DNA of 64,000 nt from Colius striatus (GCF_028858725.1 NC_084767.1:18925895-18989894); one strand, 5' to 3'; positions 10,960-25,900 are shown, counted from the first letter of the stretch. Numbers and translations: made by a program. Notes: generated by a model not told the origin, from the letters alone.

Positions 10960-13900
10960 CTGAAAGAAACAAAACAAAGAGCATGAATTAAAGTTATGAT
11001 AATTAAACAAAAGCGAAATATGTTAAAAACAAAAACAAAAAGGAAGAGACGAGCAAACGTTTCTCAGGCATCTGAAGGACTCACAGACAAGAGCAAACCC
11101 CCAGCACAGCCTGCTCAGCAGCTACCAGCACAGAAGAGAACCTCAGCACAAACAGTTTTATATCCCCTTGGCACCTGCAATTCTCCCATCTCCATGCAAG
11201 CAGAGTTGACAACTCCGGGCTAATCTCACACTGAGCTCTGTGCAGACCCAGTTCCTTGCTGAGCAAAGCCTGAACCCTACTGCTGGTCCTGGGGGAGGAC
11301 CCTGCCTGCCACCAGCTTCCCAAATGCCAGCTGCCTTCCAGCCTGGTTTGATTAGAAGGTCTCAGTAAGGAAGCTGGCAGAGACAACCAGGGAATACTAA
11401 GATTCTCTTAATGCCCAAGTGGTCTGTGGGGTCCCCATCAAATCAACCTCCCAGGATACAGCTGTGGGATGAGTTAGGGCAGTGCTCTCCAACACACAGG
11501 TTTCACAAGACCCCCCCCAGCTCCTTTTGATGCCTCCCACACAAAGAGGGCATCTGGGAAGAGAGGTCACTGGTCTTTCTTGAGCAGAAGCCCCAATACC
11601 ACATTTTCAACCAGTTCACAGATCTGAAAAAACCCTACCTCAAAACCCAATCAAAACCACACTTCCTCTGCCTAATTTATTAATTTAATTCCTGGTGATG
11701 GTACACGTCCTCCAGTCATGCTCCAGAGCTGAAGTGAGCCCCCTGCCCCGGTGCCAGGCGGGGCCCTACAGCACAGAGCACATGCTGAGGGTGCCCCTCG
11801 GAGCTGCTGAGCTGCCTCCTGAGCTGCCTCCTCGCCTCTCAGCAGCAGAAGGGCATCCAGACTCACACCTGCAGGTGGACTACAACCAGCAAAGCACAGG
11901 AGCCCTATTTGTGGGGCAGGCAGAGGGAGTGGAAGGGTGGCCACAGCGCGCACAGGACGGCCCCATCAGAGCCTCCCGTGACCTGTGACGCTCACACAAC
12001 TCAGCCTGTGGCTTGGCGTGCTCACCTTCTTCAAAAGCAGACCATGGCTCCAGGCTGCCCCTGTATACAGACCCTAATTCAAGTGTGAGTTTAGCTGGAT
12101 TAAGCCCTATTTTTCAGCAGATTATTTTACCAACTGTTTTGGATTCTGTGGGTGAGGTGGGATATGCCCAGAGCATGCCAAGAGGTCTACAGAAGAGAGG
12201 GCTTTGGTTTTAAACACCAACACATTTATATTCCAAGGAAATTCATCAAGTAATACACACCATTCCACAGGAAGGAACAAGCCACTCACATGTCAGTACA
12301 CAGAAAGAGCTTCTCTAGTGCTGTGGTTCACAGCAGAGAAAGGACAGGCACAAGATCTTATCAGCAACATGAAACCAAATGTTGTGTTATCAAGAACAAA
12401 CTCGGTGCCACTCTGGATGGTCTTTTTTTTCCAGTTCATCATTAAAAGGCTCAGGAAGCACTGCCACCAGCCTGTTCTGGGATTGCCAGAATGCTGTTCA
12501 AACTCTTAAACTCCTTCAAGCAAGAAGTAGTAACAGAAAAGCTAGAATAACAGAATTACCAGCTTGCTTGTTGGTGTTTTTCATTTTGCTCTCTAGCCAG
12601 CATTCCTTGAAGTCTGACTTGAATAGAAGCAGGATCACCTTTCCTTTTCAAATGTTTGCCCCATTCCTGCTCCACCATTACAGAATCAGCAGCTGAAAGA
12701 GCATTATTTACATGTCTTCCCTCCACACTCTTGCTGGCTTCAGCAACGTCAATTAACTTGCAGCAAGCTAAGATAAGAATTCTGGCTTCAGGGAAAAAGC
12801 ACCTTCTTGTCAGCAGAATTGTGTCTTGGAGCCCTATTTTACACAGGGCCCTAATGAATTTCCAATGAATCTTCACTCTGAGCTGCTGATTCCTTCTTAT
12901 ACAGCCCTGCTTCTAAAAATAAAGTAAGCCCACTCTGCATAGAAGGCCCCAAGCCTACAGCTGACAGTGAGATAGTGCATGATGGGCGACTTCATTTGTA
13001 AGACATGACAGCTGTGTTAGGATTGTCCCCACTCTGCTCTGCTGAGACGAAGATGCAGCTTGTTTCTAGTCACTGTCCTGTCGGCCTCCAGGAGCAGAGG
13101 GCTTGCAGGGTCACTCACGCTGGCTGTCACAGGGGCAAGAGCAAACCCCACAGGCCTCTCAGCCTTTAGAGAATGGCTCCAAATTGCAAATCCCTCCCAC
13201 CTGCAGCCACCAAGGGTTCCCTGAGGCAGTGCCCAGGCACAAAAGGAGCCCAGTCTCTCCTCTGATTTAAGCAAAGGGTCAAAAGAGTAGGAATCAGGAT
13301 TCTAAAATCCCCTTTTCCATTTGTTCTCTAAGCAATTTACCAAACATTAAAGCATCTAAGCAGACACCCAGGTCCTCAGTGGCAGAGGAGGAAGACTCAA
13401 GTCCAGTCACTTACTTTTTCTTGTCTTTGTCCTTCTTCAGCGGCTGCTGTGAGGTAGCCTGCAAGGATTGGGACTGCAAGGTTTCCACCGCTACTTTCCG
13501 CCTGTTGAAGGCATTCATCTCTTCCTCCAGCTCCCTCCTCTTCTCTTCCACCTTCCGTTTCTCTTCCTGGTGTATCCTTTTTAAGTGCTCAAATTTCTCA
13601 TGCAGCTGATGGGAGACAAACCCTCTGAGCATCACATCCAGCACGGCCATGCAGCAGCATTCCCCCCACAGCCGCTGTTACACCCCACACAGACCCTCGC
13701 CACCTCCCAGAGAGCAGCCAGCTGGCAGACATGGCCCCTGCACTCTGTAAGCCCCCCAGCACACCTGACGCCTGGGCAATCACAGCCTCTTCACCAAAAG
13801 CAGTGAATAAATTCAGCTCTGCCTGACACCACATATCATACCAGGAGAAAGCGTGTCCCTTAGCACTTCAGCTACACAGCTTTTCAGTATCTCCAGGGAT

Positions 13901-16900
13901 GGGGACTCCATCACCTCCCTGGGCAGCCTGTGCCAGTGTCTAACAACACTCTCAGTGAAAAAGTTCTTCCTCATCTCCAACGGCACAACTTGAGGCCATT
14001 TCTTCTTGTTCTATTGCTTGTTACTTGGGAGAAGAGACCAACCTCCAACCTCGCTATAACCTCCTGTCAAGAGTAATCACATCTTCCCTCAGCCTCCTCT
14101 TCTCCAGGATGAACAATCCTGGCTTTTGAAGACGGTCCATTTATTTCCTCCCCAGTCACAGCAGCAGCTCATGGCCTCACACCACCGAGCTGGGCGACTC
14201 CAGCCTGGCTGCCTCCTTTGAAAACACTCACTGAGACACCCTGCACAGCCCTTCACTCACCAAGCAGCCACTGAGTCTCCCACACACTGCACAGGATGAG
14301 GAACTGTTGTTTCTGAGGCACTGAAACCAGTGAGGCTGTTCTGCAAACATTACCCTGCGTCCCCTTCTCTGAGTGGGGGAAGGTGTGTGTGTGTGTGTTT
14401 GTGCTTTGGCTGGTGAGGTCTGCTCGAGAGCTGCATCTGCTTTCCAGGATTCATACATTGCCCAGACCCAGATCCTATGCTGGCGCTCCCTCAGGTTTTT
14501 GGCACACCCACCTCTCTCTCCTTCTCCTTCAGCTCTGCCTCCGTCTCCTTGACTTTGTTAACAAACATTTGTCTCATTTCTTCCTCTTTCTTCTGGAGCT
14601 CACCCAAGAACTCTTTCCTTTTGGTCTCGTATGTTTCTTGGAGACTAGGGAAAGAAAGCAAACGAATTCCATACTCTTTGGATACCAATGAGCTAGGGAT
14701 GGGGAAACACACGCCTGTTTTATTTGAACACAAACAGGCAGGGAAGGGAATGCTACCGAAGTCAGCTGCAAAGTTCAGACCCAGTGCTAGTATTTTCCAG
14801 CCCAGCATTGTGGCTATCACCTACAAATCTCCCATTTTTTGCAGGTGTTAGACCAAACTATTGCTCCAAATTGATGCTAGACATGAAGGCTGCTCACCTG
14901 AAGGGCTGGCTATCTGGATCAGTGTCCTTGAAGCCCATCTCTTCCAGCTTGCACCGCCTGTACAGCTCATAGTGGCGAGTGTGAGTCTGCTCCCGAAGAT
15001 CCTCCATGTTGACTCGAATCAGCATTTCCCGCAGTTTCACAAAGTCACAGTGACTTTCATTCTCAACTGATGGAAGCGGAGCGAGAAGTCAGCAAACAGC
15101 AGGTACAGATTAACCCCAGAAACTCCCCTCCCAAGGGCCTCTACCTGCTGTCAGGGCACAACACAGCCCCTTGGATGCAGGGATTCCCATTGACAGTTCC
15201 TGTCTGCCAGCAGGAATGGGAATTCAAAGGGAAGTCTGGCCAGACCACAGAAGGCTGCAGGGGCATTTCTGCACCGTTGAGCACAAGGCCCCTTAACATA
15301 CATGCACTGGTAGGAGGGCAGAGCCGGGGAGGGTGGCAGCGTGTGCACATGCATACGTCTGTGCACACAGGAGGTTGGAGGCAGGTACCCAGCCGGCAGC
15401 ACCTTACCTTGCACCACTCCCCACGGGTACTGCCGAGCTCTCACCAGCTTGTTCCCAACCTTCACCTCCTCTGTGCTGCCGACCACAGCAAAGGGCAGAT
15501 GAGCCTGAAAGAGCCAAGGCCAGGGACTGAGTGCATGGACGAACCTCTCAGAGGTCAGTCTGGCCACTAGATTTCCTGCACTCGGGCACAAGATCTACTT
15601 CAAAACATCCTTCCTCGGAGGCCATCAGCCTCCAATACTCAGAACAGTCTCTACTATGAACTGGGATATTATAGGAGAGAGCAGTGTGGGGCCATAGCAC
15701 AGCCTACCAGCAACACTGGCTACACCGAACCGGATGGGAAAATATTGTGGGAACATCACGATCATTACTGATCTCCCTCTATGCCTGTGTCAGGCTGTTC
15801 TTTGCAGCCTTTCCACACGCCAAGAGCAGGCACTCCCTGCCTCGCAGAAAGCACAAGCAAAGACATCCACAAACAGGCCTTGGCACAGCCGTGTACGCGT
15901 GGGCACTGGGAGGAAGGGACACGTGCAGGATGCAATGTGTGCCTGTGGCTCTCTGAGCCTGCAAAGCACTCGGCACGGGGGTAAGGGGGGCACTGTCCTG
16001 TGGCATGCGGTAAAGTGGTTGCAGAGCCAGAGCCTTGGCGGGACGGGGCTCATGGCAGTCCCTCGCCTGCAAGGGGAAATGCATCTAGAAGTGGGGAACA
16101 GGAAGAGAAGCAGCCAAGAACATTTCCTTTGGGGGTGGTGGGGAAAGAAAAACCAAGCAAGCACGACTGCCACTTTTCCCTCCAATGCACACAGATTGCA
16201 ATTATTTTAAAGAGTGCATCCTCCAAATTTTTCACAGATTCAGCAAAAAAACAAACTGCTATAGTGAAAACACATATCTAAGGTGGCCCAAAAATGGATT
16301 GGCTCTTAAGTTTGGGGTTTTTTAATTAAAAAAAATGGTTGTGAGACAAAGCATTTCATCAGAAACAGCTGTGCAGGGAAAAGATCACTTTGATGGAAAA
16401 GCTACTTTGTGTGTTAAAGAAATCAACGTGGAAATATTTCAGCTGCAATAGCTACACTGTGATTTAGGGCACAGGAAACCTGAAAGTGTTATGCACATGC
16501 TTCATCCAGGTCTGAATTTGCAAAAAAAGAAGAAAAATTAGAACCTATTTTTCTTCCTTATTTTCGGTTGGGTTTTCTCTGTTTAGCCTCTGTAGGTCAG
16601 ACAGCTAATGCAAATCTTGACTGTAAAACTCTTATCCAAAGTTTCTCCCCCCTCATATGAAAAGCAGCCTAAAAGCAGACAGAATGAATTTTGAAAAAAA
16701 ACATTTTTAAAAAATTCAATAAAATACACTTTAGAGACGAGTTTTCCAGAGAGGCCACAGATTAAACAAGAGCCACATTTTAATTAATTCTGTATGCAAC
16801 AGCCATTAGGAGACTGTCAGATCCACAGCTCAACTTTCAAACAGACTTCACATCTGGACGATCCCACTGAAACTTGCCCTTCAAATGCATTTTTGTGCAG

Positions 16901-19900
16901 CACAACTCGTGGCAGCAATGCCACTGGCAGCGTTACTCACGTTCATCACAGAGTTGATCTCAGCAACTGCTTCGTCGTCTGTGGGGAACTGATAGATCTG
17001 CACACCATTGCTGACCAGTTCACTCATTATCTTTATCTTGAACTTGTGCAGCTCGCTCTTGGAGATGGTGTCTGCTTTGGCAATAATTGGGATGATGTTC
17101 ACCTACAGCGGAAGGAAGGAAGGAAGGAAGGAAGGAAGGAAGGAAAGAAGGAAGGAAGGAAGGAAGGAAGGAAGGAAGGAAGGAAGGAAGGAAGGAAGGA
17201 AGGAAGGAAGGAAGGAAGGAAGGAAGGAAGGAAGGAAGGAAGGAAGGAAGGAAGGAAGGAAGGAAGGAAGGAAGGAAGGAAAACCATCCAGGTAAGCAGC
17301 ATTTTGGCAGGCAGCTCCATGGGGAATGACCTGAGTCCTACCCTAGTGATTGCTTTACATTTCATAAACCCACAAAGGTGTTAGGTTTTGCATGTGAACT
17401 GCAGCACAAGCCCAGCTGAACACTAGAGGGAAGAGTTTTCCAGGACTAATTTTGCTACAAGGCTTTCAGATAAACCAAACATCCTGCATTAAATACACAA
17501 CGAGCAGATCAAAGCCTCCGCTCTTGCTATGTATTTTGTTACACACTTTGAGGAAGGCAGAGGCAGCGTAACTGTCACATCTCGATTTATCACCTATCCA
17601 CTTCTGTCTGTGCTGACAAACCATTTTTGGATGACACGCTCAAGGATGAAATGCTGCAGTGAGCAGATGTGAAACCTTCCTGTGCTGAAGCAGAAAGAAC
17701 AGGGATTCTTCAGATGCTTTCACAGCAGCTGCAGATCCCTCCAGTGGACTCCCTGTGCCTCTTGGAGAAGATTGCAACTTGGGCATGCTGCACAGATTAC
17801 ACAGACCACCTGGGGAAAGTGCAGGGTGCCACAAAGCAGACAAGAGAGTCCTTTTTGTGCTGTCGTTGCTCAGCTTTGGTTTCACACCAGTAGTCACTGA
17901 GCACATCACACTGTGCAGCTGCATCAACCCAGGTTTCACAAAGCCACCCACAAGCTGCAGGGTAGGGAGGTCCTCCCACACTCAGTAAGTACAAAAATTA
18001 AGAGCAAAGGAGGGCCTCATCTTTCAGAAGGGATGTGGTTCACTATGGCCTTGTGCTTGGGACACCTACAGTGAGTGAGGCAGGATCTCACACAGCAACC
18101 TCTACTAGATAAAGCTACTATGCCCAGAAAAGCCAAGTGCAATACTGCAAACCACTGCTTAAACAAACAACAAAACTCCTCTGTCTGAACAGTAGCCAAA
18201 TTCATAGCAGTGAAACAGAAGAATTCAGATAAAGGAAGGGAAAGTACAATTTGCCATCTAACATTGCCCAGCAGCCAAAGCTTTTTGTCCTACAGAGTAG
18301 AAATTCATAGCAGTCATTTGGTCTCCAACGGGTGTCCATTAAAAAAAACGACCTTGCTTTCCCAACTCAAGTTCTCTTTGTAGCTCAGTGCTTTTTCCAC
18401 ACTTCTCATCTTTTCTGCCCCTGCTCTGGTTTAGCACTTGCTAAATACAAGAGCATTTACTTGCTCCAACATTAAATTGTCTTAATTTGCTCATTGAAAA
18501 TTTATCTGAGAGGATGCATACCTTCTTTTTCTCAGTCACTGACCTGGCCTCCTTTGCCAAGGACTATAAACTCACACAGAACAAGGTCTGCTGCTGCTCA
18601 CTCCACTCCTCAGCATGTCAACATCCTCATTACAAAGGTTAAAAGGGCCATGGCCACAGTTGGGTGCCTCCCTGACCTGCTAAGAGCTGAGGAGGTTTGG
18701 ATCAACCATCTCGAAACAGAGAAAGGGTCAGCTCAGGACTCATGTATCCCCTGTGAGAAGAAAGGCACTACAGGGAGCTGTTGTGTGCAGCGCTTTTGCT
18801 TTCCAGCAGCCAGGCACACTGACAATGAGCACAACAGGCCATTTCAGTCCATTTTCAGTCACTGTTAATGTCCTGCCCTCCTATAGCACCATCCACACAT
18901 ACATTTCTATGCAAAGGCTACAGTCTGTGGCAGAGATTAGTGTCAAATAAACTGGTATACAACCAACTAGAGAAGTCACCTCTCCTCTCCTTCTTGAACA
19001 GTTGTAAGAAAACCCATAGAAGGAAGCAATGCCAGAACTGTTTCTCCACTCATGCTTTTACACCAGTAATGTCTATCTGAGGTTCCAGGAAAAAATCCCA
19101 GAGCAATACTCTTCAGTTTAATGGAGGAAGAACAACATTCTCTATATAAAGATTCAGTAAAGTTAACTACTGAATGTGACAAGGGTGCAGCATCCACTTG
19201 GCTGTCAGTCTTTGCTGGAACCAGAATTATGACCAGAGGAAGTCTGTGCTTCAGACAAGACAGTGAAGGCATGTATCTCCTCAAGTTGTTCTGACCACAG
19301 AGTTATTTCTCGTCTCCAAAAATAAAATATAACAAGAATGTGCTAAATTAAGTCAGCTGGTAGAAAATATTTGTTCTAATAAAATAAGGCTATCAAGCAT
19401 TTTCACCCTCTGAAATACAGCTGGGCTTTTCTTCATCTCCAAAGAATTCCCAAATGCAAGTCCCAGTGAAGCCAACAGGTAAATCCTACCTTAGAAATCA
19501 AGCAGCAGAGCCACAAACTGAGCCTGGAGCATCCCAACTGGCCAGTGACGCACCTGGGATATGTCAGCTCATGAAGGGCAAGCAGCTAGCCGTGGCTTGT
19601 ATGTAGCTAGCCACAGCTTGTGAACAGCACACACCAGCTGGAAACTACTGGAGGCTAACCCACATGGCAGCACATCACTGGACCATCACTTTCCAGGGCA
19701 GGGCTGTGGCTTAAATCAATAAATCACCTGCTCATTCAATACACACCCAGTTTTATTTCTCTCATTTATGTTATTTATTCATCTCCTCTTTTTCCCAGGT
19801 TAAACCCAAGGGGCAGCCAACGCCTGCCAAGTCATACACGCTTCCCACCTACCAGCCAGGCAGCTACACTTCAGCTACCTAGACATAGTTCTGAAGATGC

Positions 19901-22900
19901 TTCTGGCTGTAATCAAATAGCTTAGACATGAGCTCAGCCAAGCAAGTCTTGTGTTACAGCACAGTGGAAGATTGTTTACAAAACAGCTCTATGTAGAAGG
20001 GATTTTGTAAACTTCACACTAGAAGCCAGATCCATTATTGCCATCGTCACAGATTCAAGTCTGCCCAACACCTGATGCCGTGCCACTGGGGTGCTGCAGC
20101 AAAGGAGTAACTGGGCCAGGCTCCTATGAACCCCTTGCTAAACTAGTCCCAGAGCCAGCAGAGCAGGCAGCAGAGCACTGCCTCCAATACAGCTTCCATC
20201 TCCATGGGCTCCATCCTTCAACTGTAAAACAAGGGCCATCAGATACGTAAAGCTTCCCAAGAGGAAAGCCAAGTCCAGGTGTGCTCACATGGCCACAGAC
20301 ATGAGTCAGTGCATGTCCCCTCTCTGCTGGGGCATGGTAATCACCCATGGTTACCAGCCTGGAGCAGATAAAGCTGCCTGGGGTTGCTGACATCCCACTT
20401 CACTCTGCACACTTGCTGGCCCCCAGGCACAAACAGTCCACATGTACTGGGAAAGGGGCACAGAACTGTAACAAACCAACCTTTAAGGAGTGCCTGGGAA
20501 GCACCTTTCTGTCCTGGGATGTCACTGATGCAGAAACGCAACATAAACCCCTGACACCCAGAGAAGATCAACACTCTCTAATTACTTATTCAGTTCCATG
20601 TGCCTGCTTGTGTGAGGCCACCACACCATGAAATCCAAGATGTTCTCACACAGTGGTAAGGAAGGAGACAAGAGCAAAGGGATAAAATGTCTTCAGAGAG
20701 GATTATTTAAGTGGAAGTTTAGAAATATAAAAAGCTTGCGTGTGCACAAAGTTCCCATCTCTGCACAAGTACAAAGGATTTATTTTGGTCCTACCCAAGG
20801 ACCACATTAAAGGCAGCCACAGGGAGATGTGAAAAGCAGGGAATGCAGAAGGAAAGCAAGAGAAAAGCTTTGTGGGACCACCAGCACCAAGGGGAATCGT
20901 TCACAAGCTTTCCTCCAAACATATTTCTGGGACCATGTAATGCTGGCCCCACGCCAAGAGACAAGAGTTTATTAAGGGAAAGTTTTTGGATTCCTGGTGA
21001 AGTCAGTGTAACTGCCACCACAGTTACAAACAGCCCACTGCAACAGGAAGCCAGCGCCTGCTCTGGAGAGGGGCCAAGGAAAAGCAGGCCAGCAGCCCCG
21101 GGCGGCCAGGGCACACAGCAGAGACTCGGCAAGGGGCATCGCTACCCACCAGGCACGTTCGATGGAGCTGCACGTGGATAACAGCCAGGGAAGAGAGCAT
21201 TCCCTCTGTGTGATCCAGGGCATCCCCAGCTTCTGCAGGGCCCCAGCCACCTTGCTGCCCTCTCTGTACGGAGGATCAGCATCTGTCCTCTGAAAGGAAT
21301 CGTCTTGCTGCAGAAATACTGCTCCAAAAGACAGGAAAGTCATGTGAAAATAAGAGATGCTGCTGCCACTAGTGACCTTTGAAGCCTCCTGCAGCTCCCT
21401 GGAAGCCACCTGGAACCACCAAAGGTGTCAGGCACCCTGAGCTGCAGGAATACCAGTGCTACTAAGTAACCCACTGCCCTCTAAGGCAGAATTGATTATA
21501 CACAAAGAAACAACCCCCAGACACATCCTCTCACAACCCACTTTTAGGATTCCTATGACTTCGAGAACTTCTCACCACATTCACATCTTCAGAAGATCAT
21601 CTGGCACTAGCAGCAGTGACAGCTCACATGTTCCCTGTGTGCCAGCATCCACAGCCAGCTCTTCTCCTCAGCCCTTCTCTCCTCTGTACTGACCACCACC
21701 ATAGGACACCTGCAGTTTTGGTGCCTCTCAGCCCCTCTGTCCCTGGTAACTCTAGACTTCACGCAGCTAGCTGGAAAACAGGTTTTTCACCTGACATTCT
21801 TCAGGAAAGCCAGTAAGGAAAAAGACCTCCACAGCCTACCAGGAAAGGCAAAGTTTTTACCAGAGTCCTAAAAACAGCTAACAAGCAGGAAGGAGCCTAG
21901 CTCTTACGCAGAGGGAACTAAACCTTCCAAGTGCCAATCAATATTAACAGAAGCATCAGCACTTACAGAAAGAGGGACCACAGTCTCCAACTCTTTACCT
22001 TGCTATCCAACTTCTTCATCGTCACTAGGTCCAAGGACTTGAGGGAGTGCCCAGTTGGGGTGATGAAGTAGAGGCAGACATGAATCCTCGTGTCGTGGTA
22101 GTTGAAGAGAGAACGGCGGATTTTCAGCTCTTCTTGTAAATAGTTTTCAAACTGCGTATCAATGTACTCAACTATCGGCCTGTAACTAAAACCATACCAT
22201 TAGCAACCCAGATACTGGAGCTCCAAATTAAACAGTATGCAGGCTTAAGGAGTTCTCATAGACGTATCATGGCGTCATACAAAAAGTAGTTGTACGACTC
22301 AAATGACAGGAAAAGTGTGGAATTTACACACAGACCTTACAATCTAAAAGGTTTTTAAGAGTCTCCTGAGGCTGCACGGCAAAGTCTAAGGACAGCAGAG
22401 TATAGAAAGATGACTACTTCCACAGACCAAACTTAGCCCTGATCTCAGGGCCGAGCCATCTGGCTGTAGCAATGCAACATGACCAAGGAGAAACCCTGGA
22501 GTTCCAGGAAGCCTTTACCTGGGGCTTGAGCAAGATGTCTGTGTAATTAAATGAGACAGACTGGTCACTGCCAGAACAGATAATTCCCAACCCTACACTG
22601 AGGACAGCTTGTTAACAGCTGACGCTCCTGGAAGACACCATTCTCTACTGGAAGGACCTCCTGTGACCTCTCTTTTTGGCTTCTCATCCAACTTGCTCTA
22701 CTCTCAGTCCCCAGAAACAGAGCCACTGCAAGAAGCTACTCTGATAACAGAAACATGGACAGCTCCTCTGCAACCCCGCAGGCAGTTCCCGGCTAAAGCA
22801 TCAGAGCAAGCCCAGAAACACCGAGCAGATGGCATGACACCTGCCTTTCATCTTTATTTATCTGATCCCCAAATCCAACCGCATCCACAATTGTTAACTT

Positions 22901-25900
22901 GAGGTGGACATTGCTCTCCTGCAGGTCATATGTCCGCGGCCGCAAGCGGACGGCGCTCTCGTAGTGACTGGCCTCCTCTGTCTCAAATGTGGTATTGAAG
23001 AGGGTGTTCATCAGCGTGGATTTCCCAATGCCAGTCTCACCTAGGAAGGAGAAATCATCAGCCCAGTGCAGCACAAACTCATCACAGGTGCTTCAAAGAA
23101 CAGTAATTACAGAGCAGAACTAAATTATACTGTGAAAAGTGACTACAAATTGGGTGTGGAGAGACATATAATTGTCACAAAGGTAACTGCATTCTTGAAG
23201 GCCACCCATACTTAATAGAAAGCTAACACCCAACACTTTGGTCTCATCTCCCCAGTGAAGAACATACAGCACAGCAAAACACGCCATCTTCCCCTCCATG
23301 TACCCCGATTTTGCTTGGGATACTGCATAAGAGAAGCTGGGGAGGAGTGCAATTTCAGTACAGTCTTTAGAGTCTTCAGATGAGGGGTAAAACTCAGCTG
23401 CTCCTACTGATGAGGATTCTCTGGGCCAGTTTCTGGCTGTCCCACCACAGAGATAGCTCCAGGCAATGCGGCAGCTCTGCACAGAGCGATGGGTGTTCAG
23501 TGTGCCATGGAGTGGGGCACAGGGAAGTCTGACGATGAGGTTTCCCCTCACATCTTTGTGTAAGATTCCCGACTTTAATAGGCTGCTTTATCACTTTTCC
23601 TCTTTGCTTTATCTTAATGTTAAAGTCTCTAGGAACCTGCTCTTTTTGAGAGCGGAGACCCATGTGAAGGAGGAATCTGGGGACCTATTTCAATGCTGAG
23701 AAAGAGGCAGATGGCTCCAGACCTGCTAGGACAGCTTGCCATCAGACTGAAAACCTCTTTTCACAGCAGAAAAGATGTTGGATGGGGTTTCCTGATTTCA
23801 CTGTGCAGCTGAACTTTGATCTGCCTGGAAGTCTTAGAGCAGCTTGTCCATATTCCACTGCCTCAACTCTGTAGTCTCACACATCCCATTAATAACTGCA
23901 AAAGGACTAAAGCCCATTCTGCTGTAACCTTTTCCCACCCACATTCACACAGCAAAGCTGTACCAGGCTCATTTGCTCTCCTTTCTGAAAAACACTGCAA
24001 GCTCTGCCCAAGGTATACGGTGAGCTGCTGAGATCTGGCTTAGTACATGCAAACTGTTCAAGATGGCCCTGATATGCACAACACGTCACAAACAGTAAGT
24101 CCGTGCATTGAGATGATAGGGCCACCTGTGCAGCAAACAAAATTGGCCAAACTGGAGGAAATAAGGAACAAACTCCTTTGTGACATTAGGCATGAGCTTC
24201 CACAGGCATTCAAACCACCTCAGCAAGCGAGCAGCTGTCTGACAGAGAGCAAGAGGTGCTGCTCTGCCCTGGGGAGTTCTAGCTGCACAGGAAGATTTTG
24301 CAGCCCAGCCCAGACGATGGTGTTTGCAATGTAGCCAGTTTCATCTCATATTTGCTCTTGTTCTCTGGAGTTTCACTGTAGTATTTCTGCTTCCTTCAAG
24401 GTTGCCCTGTTATCCCATGGTTCTTCATGCCATATCAGCCAAGAGGAGACAACAATGCTGCTCAGGAGAGAACAAAACGAAACCAATACCAAAATGCCAC
24501 ATAGCATCTGTGACACAGAGGGCAAAGCATGACAATATTTTCAGAGGCCACGTTCCATGATTCATTTTCATTATAGACCTCAGTAGAGTGCTGAAGCACT
24601 GAAGCAGGGCACTTCTGAGGCAGCTTCAATTTCCCAGTAGTAGAAAAAAATTCTGCCAACTTGAACCTCTGAGATACACAGAGGGAGAGAACATGGGGTC
24701 ATGAAGAGATGGCAGAGAAAGTTGGTAAGGAGAACCAGTAGGGCCAAGATCAGTAAAAGTTTCCCATCTGTAGCCCCCTGTTCCAACAGCTATTGAAGGA
24801 CACCTGGGATGCATCACAAACCAAGCTCCATCCCAGAATATTTGTTTCACATGCTGTCTGTGAGACGGAAAGGCTTTGAACTGCTGCTCGTAACTAAATG
24901 AGACCCTGATCTTTTCCAGACTGGCCTATGAGGGGCTCTGTTTAAACTCCTTATTCACTACACACAGTCCTGTTGGCAAAGGGAGCAGGGAGAGGCAAAA
25001 CTCAAGGAAACAGCCTTCTGCTCCCCACTCCCATGCCAGGCAGTCCAAAGAAACAGCCTTCTGCCCCCTACTCCTATCCCAGGCAGCCCTTCATGCTGCA
25101 CCTTTGGCAGAGACGGCCACTGCTCCTGCTGAGCACAGTCATGTGCCGATGGGAGAGCAAGAGGGTGAGCAAGGTTCTGTCCAAGGCAGGTGCCATGCCT
25201 GCTGCCAAGGGGCTTAGGCTTTTTCCTTCTTCAAGCACAACCACGAATACCACATGGTGCTTAGAATAGGGCAGCAGTACATCCTGTTTCCTATAGCTGT
25301 GGGTAAGAGTTGTGCAAGGAAGTAAAACCAACCTGGTACTCTAGATTAATATGGAAGGAAAGTCATATGGAGAACTCACTACTAATGTAAACCACATTCT
25401 CTTGTTTGGTTTTGGGCACAGTTGAGAGCAGCAACTGGCAACGGGTACTTGCTTTCTTTTATTTTTTTTCCTCTTGCCCAAAAAAAGAAAGAATGTGGTA
25501 ATTTTTCCCAGTGTTTCCCAAATGCATGGCCAGATGAGAACACAAGAGTATCCACGTTGGTGTCCCCAATAACAACACTAATTAAAAACATATTGCCCTC
25601 TACTGCAATTATCCTTCTGCTAAGGAACAAGCCAATAAAGTTCAACTGTGATTTCAGCCCTGTGCTTCACTTGTGGTTTGGATATGCCAAAGTGTGTTAG
25701 GTATGGCACAAGCACCTTGTGAACGTTGTCAGGATTTCACTGCAGTGTCTATACAAAACCGCATTCTCTTTGGGCAGATTGAGGGCCAGGCAGGGAGCTG
25801 CCATCTCTGGATGTATTTCTGCTGGTCCAGCAGGTTACAGTCAGACCTCATACACAACACAAGAATCAGCCAAAGTAAAAATAATGCTCATCTCATCACT

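Noticed and set aside
16794-17384. Frame with a long Lys-Glu-Gly-Arg repeat, and its antisense Pro-Ser-Phe-Leu counterpart
   Set aside because: Pure translation of the tetranucleotide microsatellite; not a protein.
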